This document shows positions 4,778-8,609 of a DNA stretch of 8,609 nucleotides, piece by piece. The DNA lies in assembly GCA_964644375.1 (NCBI GenBank), contig CAZXWJ010000184.1:1-8609 (forward strand), given 5' to 3'. The DNA comes from CAYNYM01 sp964644375. GTDB lineage: Bacteria; Desulfobacterota; DSM-4660; Desulfatiglandales; HGW-15. The notes below the pieces were generated by a model, which was not told where the DNA came from, did no database searches, and saw only the letters and a list, made by a program, of their open reading frames with translations. Position numbers and translations under genes: made by a program. Each line of letters starts with the position of its first letter. The first letter of the stretch is position 1.

Positions 4778-5554
4778 TTAACCGTGCAGGTCGATCTTGT
4801 CGAAACCCGGACGTATAAATGTCCTTGCTTCTTGAAAGGCATTTTCCACTTCTTCCCTCAGCCCCCTGAGATGAAACAGGATCGAGTGGATCTCTTTGAT
4901 CCCAAAGGGGAGTCGGTTTCGCATTTCTCCCCAGGCGCCAATGGAACGGTCGATGGCGATCAGGGCCACCTTTGCGGAGCCGTCTGAATCCTTGGGAAAT
5001 TCACCGAGAAGGTCGGGCTCTTCGTGCAGTTCTCCGCTGACAGCCCTCATGAGCTTGACATAGATGAAGTGCTGATACCAACGGATCACCTCCACGGCTT
5101 GTCCAAGGTCGGTCGCCTGTTCCGGGCTCTCGGCCCCCAACTCGGGATCAGGTTCCGGTTCGCCAAACAGGTCGCTTTGAGAACTGAACCATTCGTCCGT
5201 CATTTTGCTGTAGGCCTCCGCACCCCGGCAACATTTATGGCTTCTTACAATCTCTTCATCGAATCTTTCTTTGTCCGTTTCATCACAGCCCAGGGAATCA
5301 AAATCGATTCCCTCTTCTTCCGATATCTCCTTGAGCAATTCGAGAGTGGTCTGAAATGTCGCTGTCAACTTTGTCCAAAAGGCCTGGTTTTTTGGGTCAA
5401 GGGTCTCTGGATCACCGGATCTTTTGTCACTCATTGCGAAATTCAGGCACCGAGATGTCACCGGGCAGCGCTCGCACCACCTGTCGCAGTAATTGAATAC
5501 GCCCGTGATGAATTTTTTGTCCTGAGCCGACCTCTTGAGTTTTTCTTTGTCCAT
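4778..5554 (-). CDS. conserved protein of unknown function with an N-terminal cysteine cluster
   Basis: The product has 258 residues from the ATG at 5554, with AGGAG 5 nt upstream. The frame is open further upstream to 5677, but that would overlap the kinase gene. Residues 20-38 (FNYCDRWCERCPVTSRCLN) hold Cys23, Cys27, Cys30 and Cys36, spaced C-x3-C-x2-C-x5-C, which fits a zinc or iron-sulfur site. Two further Cys (SHKCC) lie in the middle. The rest is helical and acidic, with WFSSQSDLFGEPEPDPEL and YQHFIYVKLMRAVSGE as landmarks. No signal peptide or membrane segment is seen, so it is probably cytoplasmic. It follows the sensor-kinase gene by 40 bp on the same strand and may be the third gene of that operon. 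I recognise the N-terminal motif as recurrent in uncharacterised proteins but cannot assign a function. Confidence 0.7.
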   Translation of the reverse strand: MDKEKLKRSAQDKKFITGVFNYCDRWCERCPVTSRCLNFAMSDKRSGDPETLDPKNQAFWTKLTATFQTTLELLKEISEEEGIDFDSLGCDETDKERFDEEIVRSHKCCRGAEAYSKMTDEWFSSQSDLFGEPEPDPELGAESPEQATDLGQAVEVIRWYQHFIYVKLMRAVSGELHEEPDLLGEFPKDSDGSAKVALIAIDRSIGAWGEMRNRLPFGIKEIHSILFHLRGLREEVENAFQEARTFIRPGFDKIDLHG

Positions 5555-5573
5555 CGGTCTCCTGTCTCCGTAG

Positions 5574-5599
5574 TTTAGGGGACCGGCTAACCCCTTAAA
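5574..5599 (-). other. hairpin spanning the sensor-kinase stop codon
   Basis: AGGGG and CCCCT (5577-5581 and 5591-5595) form a short hairpin with flanking TTTA/TTAAA that partly extends the stem. It includes the kinase stop codon and lies just upstream of the cysteine-cluster gene. No T-run follows, so it is not a convincing terminator; it may modulate expression of the third gene. Confidence 0.3.
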
Positions 5600-7010
5600 T
5601 GCAGCCCCCACCCTCGGCGTCAGGAGTCGAATGCAGCCGGATCGTGAAGCGCAGCCCTTTCTCCCAATTGGACGCATGAATCATCCCGCCATGGTTTTCG
5701 ATGATCCTTTTCGTAATGGCGAGCCCCAGCCCCGATCCCCCTGCGGTTTGATGTTCCGGACGGAAAAAAGGTTCGAACAGGTTTTTCAGATCGTCTTCCG
5801 AAAGGGGTGTGCAGGTATTTTTCAGCGTGAGGGTCAGGTCTTCTCCCGCGGGTTTGATGTCTATGATAAAATTACCCTTTCCGGGCGTATATTTGGCGGC
5901 ATTGTCCAGGAGATTGGAAAGGGCTGTGCCAAGGGCCTCCCTGTCGGCGGCCAGGTGGGCCGGGGAGGAATATTCGGTTCGGATCCGGATGTTTTTCCCT
6001 TCAAAGGAAGGCCTGAATCGTTCGAGGAGTTCGTCCAGGAGTTTGGCGAGATCCAGAGATTCAAACCGGAGGGACGATTCATGGATATCCAGTTTGGAAA
6101 GAGCCAGGATGCGGCCGATGAGATGGTCCAGTTCCCCGATATCCTCCCGAATGTTGTCCAGGTGCCTGACAGAATCGTCAATCCTTCCCTTTGCGATGTT
6201 TTCCCGGAGGAGTTCCTCCGCCATGCGAATCCTGGCCAGGGGGCTTCGGAGTTCGTGGGAAACGTTGGCCGTGAGTTCCCGGCCTCCCCGGATCTTACGC
6301 TCGAGTCTTTCCGCCATCCGGTTGAAGGCCCGGCTCAACTCTCCGATCTCGTCCCTCCCCTTGACCTCCGCTCGGTGGGACAGGTCCCCGTCGGCTATTT
6401 GAAGGGCCGATCCTCTGAGCCGGTTGATCCTTTTGGTGACGAGTCTCGAGACCGGGAAGACAAGCAGCGCGATGATGACTGCAATGAGCAGCAGGCCCAG
6501 GGCGAAGCCCTTTGCGGGGTGCGAGGGACCCTGACCATCAAAAAAGATATGAAGGGTGCCTTCTTCCGCCCGGTTCAATTCTATCGGAACAACGGCATAG
6601 AAACCCTGGTGCGCTCTGCGCGTGAAGTACAGCTTGAAATGACCGTAGTCCCTCGGGTTTTCTTGAAGAATTTTTTCCATCGAGTTTGGCATATTCCCCG
6701 AAAAAGCCTTCACGAGCACGACGCCGTCCGGGGTTGAAAGCCAGACCTTTGCTTCCATCATCTCCCCGAACTGCCGCAAAAATGTGATCAATGCGGGGTT
6801 GCGGGAAGGCGAGGTGACGGGCTCGGCCTCGATCTTGTTTTCGACCACTTCTTTGAGCATCAAGACCTTTGCTGCCGTAAAATTCTCAAGTCGGGATCGA
6901 AAATGTCTTCCAACGGAAAAGAGAAAGAGACCGAAGATCAGGATCTCGGTAATGAAGAGCACCAGAAGGAAGGATAAAAATATTTTAAAATACAGTCTTC
7001 CCGGTATCAT
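5595..7010 (-). CDS. sensor histidine kinase, CpxA/BaeS-like
   Basis: The product has 471 residues. TM1 is at about residues 8-32, a periplasmic sensor region spans about 33-167, and TM2 is at about 168-189. HAMP follows at 190-242 (PVSRLVTKRINRLRGSALQI...GRDEIGELSRAFNRMAERLE). HisKA has the H-box ANVSHELRSPLARI with His252 as phosphoacceptor. The HATPase domain has the N-box LSNLLDNAAKYTPG (Asn366, Asn370), the F-box LFEPFFRP and the G-box GGSGLGLAITKRI. All catalytic boxes are intact. The ATG is 7 bp after the response-regulator stop, so the two are coupled. With the CpxP-like gene and GTAAA boxes next door it probably senses envelope or metal stress; the signal is inferred. The strict ortholog name is not assigned because the periplasmic domain was not compared. 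Confidence 0.93.
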   Translation of the reverse strand: MIPGRLYFKIFLSFLLVLFITEILIFGLFLFSVGRHFRSRLENFTAAKVLMLKEVVENKIEAEPVTSPSRNPALITFLRQFGEMMEAKVWLSTPDGVVLVKAFSGNMPNSMEKILQENPRDYGHFKLYFTRRAHQGFYAVVPIELNRAEEGTLHIFFDGQGPSHPAKGFALGLLLIAVIIALLVFPVSRLVTKRINRLRGSALQIADGDLSHRAEVKGRDEIGELSRAFNRMAERLERKIRGGRELTANVSHELRSPLARIRMAEELLRENIAKGRIDDSVRHLDNIREDIGELDHLIGRILALSKLDIHESSLRFESLDLAKLLDELLERFRPSFEGKNIRIRTEYSSPAHLAADREALGTALSNLLDNAAKYTPGKGNFIIDIKPAGEDLTLTLKNTCTPLSEDDLKNLFEPFFRPEHQTAGGSGLGLAITKRIIENHGGMIHASNWEKGLRFTIRLHSTPDAEGGGCI

Positions 7011-7017
7011 GGCGAGT

Positions 7018-7728
7018 CTACCCTACGTTAGAGTCTACGAACATATAGCCCGTTCCCCAGACGGTCTTGATTCTCCTGGGGGTCTTGGGATCGACCTCCA
7101 GTTTTGATCTCAACTTGCTGATGTGCACATCGATGCTTCTGTCAAAGGCCATGAAGTCTCTTCCCCTGGCAAGATTCATAATCTGTTCCCGGCTGAGAAC
7201 GGTATTGGGCCTCTCCATGAGCACCTTGAGAATCCGGTATTCAGTGGATGACAATTCCCATTCCCCTTCCTCCGTCCGGACCGTCTGGTTTGCCGTGTTC
7301 AGGGCAAGTCCCGCCGATTGAATGACAATCGCGTTTGCTTTCACGGGTGCATTGGGCTCATCCGGGCCGTGTCTTCTCAGCACGGCCTTGATCCTCGCCA
7401 GGAGTTCCCGGGGGTTGAAAGGCTTGGGAAGGTAGTCGTCCGCCCCAAGTTCCAGCCCCACGATGCGATCGGTTTCCTCGCCTTTGGCCGTAAGCATGAT
7501 CACGGGAACGGCCGATTCCCGACGGATGTCCCTCAACACATCGAGGCCGTTTTTCCCTGGCAGCATGATATCCAGGATAATCATGTCCGGAGCATCCGTC
7601 CGGATGGTCTTCAACACGGAGGATGCCTCCGGAAGGGTCAGGACATCAAACCCGTACCCTTCCAGATACTCGCGTAAAAGCGATCTGAGTTTATGATCAT
7701 CGTCGACTATAAGAACCCGTTCTCCCAT
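7018..7728 (-). CDS. OmpR/CpxR-like response regulator
   Basis: The product has 236 residues from the ATG at 7728. The receiver domain has acidic residues DDD (9-11), phosphoacceptor Asp53 (IILDIMLPGKNG), Thr80 and Lys102 (LPKPF). A linker leads to an OmpR-type winged helix (about 140-232) with LSSTEYRILKVLMERPN, RSIDVHISKLRSKLE and RRIKTVWGTGYMF. The reading frame can be extended to a GTG at 7737, but AGGG sits about 8 nt before the ATG at 7728 and too close to the GTG, so the ATG is preferred. The first gene of a leftward operon with the sensor kinase. The upstream GTAAA boxes suggest autoregulation. Confidence 0.93.
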   Translation of the reverse strand: MGERVLIVDDDHKLRSLLREYLEGYGFDVLTLPEASSVLKTIRTDAPDMIILDIMLPGKNGLDVLRDIRRESAVPVIMLTAKGEETDRIVGLELGADDYLPKPFNPRELLARIKAVLRRHGPDEPNAPVKANAIVIQSAGLALNTANQTVRTEEGEWELSSTEYRILKVLMERPNTVLSREQIMNLARGRDFMAFDRSIDVHISKLRSKLEVDPKTPRRIKTVWGTGYMFVDSNVG

Positions 7729-7742
7729 GCATGTCACCCTTT

Positions 7743-7800
7743 TTTACCTCGTTTTACATCGGTTTTACATTTTTTTACAACCTCAAAAAATTCTCTTTAC
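7743..7800. promoter_or_regulatory. array of five CpxR-type GTAAA boxes
   Basis: On the minus strand GTAAA occurs at 7743-7747, 7753-7757, 7764-7768, 7774-7778 and 7796-7800. The start-to-start spacings are 10, 11, 10 and 22 bp, so all lie on one helical face. GTAAA-N5/6-GTAAA is the published Escherichia coli CpxR-box consensus. The array sits between the divergent regulator and the CpxP-like gene, its left end 15 nt from the regulator's ATG and its right end about 10 bp before a TATATT -10 candidate. It should bind the neighbouring regulator; that is inference. Confidence 0.7.
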
Positions 7801-7816
7801 ATCTTGGGATTATATT
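7796..7816 (+). promoter_or_regulatory. candidate activator-dependent promoter of the CpxP-like gene
   Basis: TATATT (7811-7816) is the best -10 candidate. At 17 bp spacing the -35 position reads AAATTC, a poor match, while a GTAAA box (minus strand) lies next to it. A poor -35 next to a regulator box suggests activation by the adjacent response regulator. Confidence 0.4.
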
Positions 7817-7824
7817 GACTGAAA

Positions 7825-7841
7825 CGACGATGAAGTCGTCG
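7825..7841 (+). other. 5' UTR hairpin upstream of the CpxP-like gene
   Basis: CGACGA (7825-7830), TGAAG loop, TCGTCG (7836-7841) is a perfect 6-bp stem with a 5-nt loop, placed between the -10 candidate and the RBS (AGGAGG at about 7855-7860). It could protect the transcript or act as an operator half-site; its role is unknown. Confidence 0.4.
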
Positions 7842-7865
7842 AATACAAAGAACAGGAGGAAAAAA

Positions 7866-8348
7866 ATGAAAATGATTATGTATGTTGCAGGGGCCGTCAT
7901 TCTTGTCGTCACACTCGTTGCCGGATGCGGGTATTTCTCCCATCGGGGAGACGGGAGATTCTGCGACAGGGGATTCCATCCCCGGTTCCAACGGGACGAT
8001 TTCCACGACCACGTTCTGAAGAGAATGGACCAAAAGGTGGAAAAGCTGAATCTCAACGAGGACCAGCAAACAAAGTATCAGGAAATCAGGCAGAGGATTG
8101 CGACGGATATGGCCGGAATGAAAGAAGGACGAAAGGTGTTATTCTCCTCCCTTCAAGAGGAACTGGAGCGGGAACGGCCCGATATCGATGCCCTGGCCGG
8201 GCTCTTCAAAGAAAAGCTTGGACGAATGCCCGGGCTCATGGAGAACCACCTGGACGCCTTTGTTGAATTTTACCAAATCCTGGATCAGGAACAGCAGGAT
8301 CAGATCATCGAGCACTTCAGGGAAAAGCTCAAAAAGGCCCGGTCTTAG
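7866..8348 (+). CDS. CpxP/Spy-like LTxxQ periplasmic lipoprotein (envelope-stress or metal sensor)
   Basis: The product has 160 residues. The start is the ATG at 7866, with AGGAGG 5-6 nt upstream; longer in-frame starts would precede the promoter. The hydrophobic N-terminus ends in a lipobox, LVAGC, with Cys21. A His/Arg/Asp-rich linker follows (FSHRGDGRFCDRGFHPRF and DDFHDH, about residues 24-49) that could bind metal. The remainder is helical, with two degenerate LTxxQ-type motifs, LNLNEDQQTKYQEIRQRI and FYQILDQEQQDQIIEHF, as in CpxP, Spy and CnrX-type proteins. Those proteins hold the sensor kinase off or act as a chaperone in the periplasm. The lipid anchor is unlike E. coli CpxP, which is soluble. 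Divergent from the regulator and kinase genes, so it is likely their target and feedback inhibitor. Confidence 0.8.
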   Translation: MKMIMYVAGAVILVVTLVAGCGYFSHRGDGRFCDRGFHPRFQRDDFHDHVLKRMDQKVEKLNLNEDQQTKYQEIRQRIATDMAGMKEGRKVLFSSLQEELERERPDIDALAGLFKEKLGRMPGLMENHLDAFVEFYQILDQEQQDQIIEHFREKLKKARS

Positions 8349-8476
8349 TCTCGAGTCGGGCCGCCGGTTTGCGGAGAGGCTGTTGGAACATCTCCGAATG
8401 CATGAGGAATTTGCAGCGGCTGAGGTTTTCGCGCAGCCTCCCGGCCGATGGATAGGGCTCCATCGCGTTATCGCGA
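8336..8476. repeat. cluster of small inverted repeats, REP-like
   Basis: Four short hairpins follow one another: GGCCCG/CGGGCC (8336-8341 and 8357-8362, spanning the CpxP-like stop codon), CGGAGA/TCTCCG (8372-8377 and 8391-8396), GGCTG/CAGCC (8418-8422 and 8434-8438) and TCGCG/CGCGA (8463-8467 and 8472-8476). They lie between two genes that point at each other. No T-run follows any of them, so a simple rho-independent terminator is not supported. Together with the transposase remnants elsewhere in the window, this resembles a REP/BIME-type intergenic element. Confidence 0.4.
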
Positions 8477-8504
8477 GAACAAAGACTTATCCAATCTATA
8501 GCAT

Positions 8505-8609
8505 CTATGTTCGATCAGAAAGGTGGTAACGCGATCTGAGTTGGGCGGATATGTTTTTTACGGTCTGGAAGGCCTTTTCCACGGTCTTTTCTTTGTCGGG
8601 GTTCACGAG
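8505..8609 (-). CDS. C-terminal end of a protein, possibly von Willebrand A-type (5' part outside window)
   Basis: The last 34 codons before a TAG read LVNPDKEKTVEKAFQTVKNI followed by SAQLRSRYHLSDRT. The pattern af..i..qLRsrY.Ls resembles the final helix and strand of VWFA-related bacterial proteins (..Ia.eLRsqYvLgY), but the fragment is short. The frame is open to the window edge. It converges with the CpxP-like gene. Confidence 0.4.
   Translation of the reverse strand, partial: LVNPDKEKTVEKAFQTVKNISAQLRSRYHLSDRT

Noticed and set aside
4754..4779. AAGGAA/TTCCTT hairpin as a terminator between the zeta module and the cysteine-cluster gene
   Set aside because: The stem is short and AT-rich with a 14-nt loop and no T-run; not enough for a terminator call.
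5555..5677. Longer N-terminus for the cysteine-cluster protein
   Set aside because: The added residues would overlap the kinase gene and show no protein-like pattern; the ATG at 5554 has a good Shine-Dalgarno.
5631..6737. A 368-codon open frame on the plus strand
   Set aside because: It lies antisense to the histidine kinase, whose domains are all recognisable; the frame is a GC-rich shadow with no RBS or family-like motifs.
7729..7737. GTG start three codons upstream for the response regulator
   Set aside because: The purine-rich RBS is spaced correctly for the ATG at 7728 and too close to the GTG.

Overview
The window looks like chromosomal DNA of a Gram-negative bacterium, most likely a deltaproteobacterium in the broad sense (Desulfobacterota). 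This is an inference from the gene types: an envelope two-component system with a CpxP/Spy-like lipoprotein, a YkgJ-family cysteine protein, remnants of REP-associated (RAYT, IS200-like) transposase, and several toxin-antitoxin modules. No rRNA, tRNA or CRISPR was seen.

Left part (1-1735). A secreted protein of unknown function runs off the left edge on the minus strand. Immediately upstream of it, and in the same reading frame, lies a 5' fragment of a RAYT gene (277-462). Next comes a two-gene minus-strand operon: a YkgJ-type CxxCxxCC protein, then a small lipoprotein ending in 12-residue tandem repeats (SNQHK[IL][QE]NRDxI). This operon is bracketed by two direct copies of the same RAYT 5' sequence (452-523 and 1657-1729), so it may be a passenger of that element.

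Middle part (1740-4680). This is a dense and partly decayed toxin-antitoxin island. It holds a Phd/YefM antitoxin with a broken RelE/ParE toxin; a minus-strand AbiEi-like (COG4861-type) gene without a proper start, paired with a truncated AbiEii-like nucleotidyltransferase; a RAYT 3' remnant; and an apparently intact zeta-toxin-type kinase translationally linked to a 60-residue partner. Both genes that meet at about 2320 lack the C-terminus their families normally have, which points to a rearrangement junction.

Right part (4778-8609). This is a coherent envelope-stress system. An OmpR-type response regulator and a CpxA/BaeS-like sensor kinase, followed by a cysteine-cluster protein of unknown function, are transcribed leftward. 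A CpxP/Spy-like LTxxQ lipoprotein is transcribed divergently. The intergenic region carries five GTAAA motifs in helical phase (10, 11, 10 and 22 bp apart), which is the CpxR-box pattern, so the regulator probably controls both directions. After the lipoprotein comes a set of small hairpins resembling REP sequences, and then the 3' end of a minus-strand gene that may encode a von Willebrand A-type protein.
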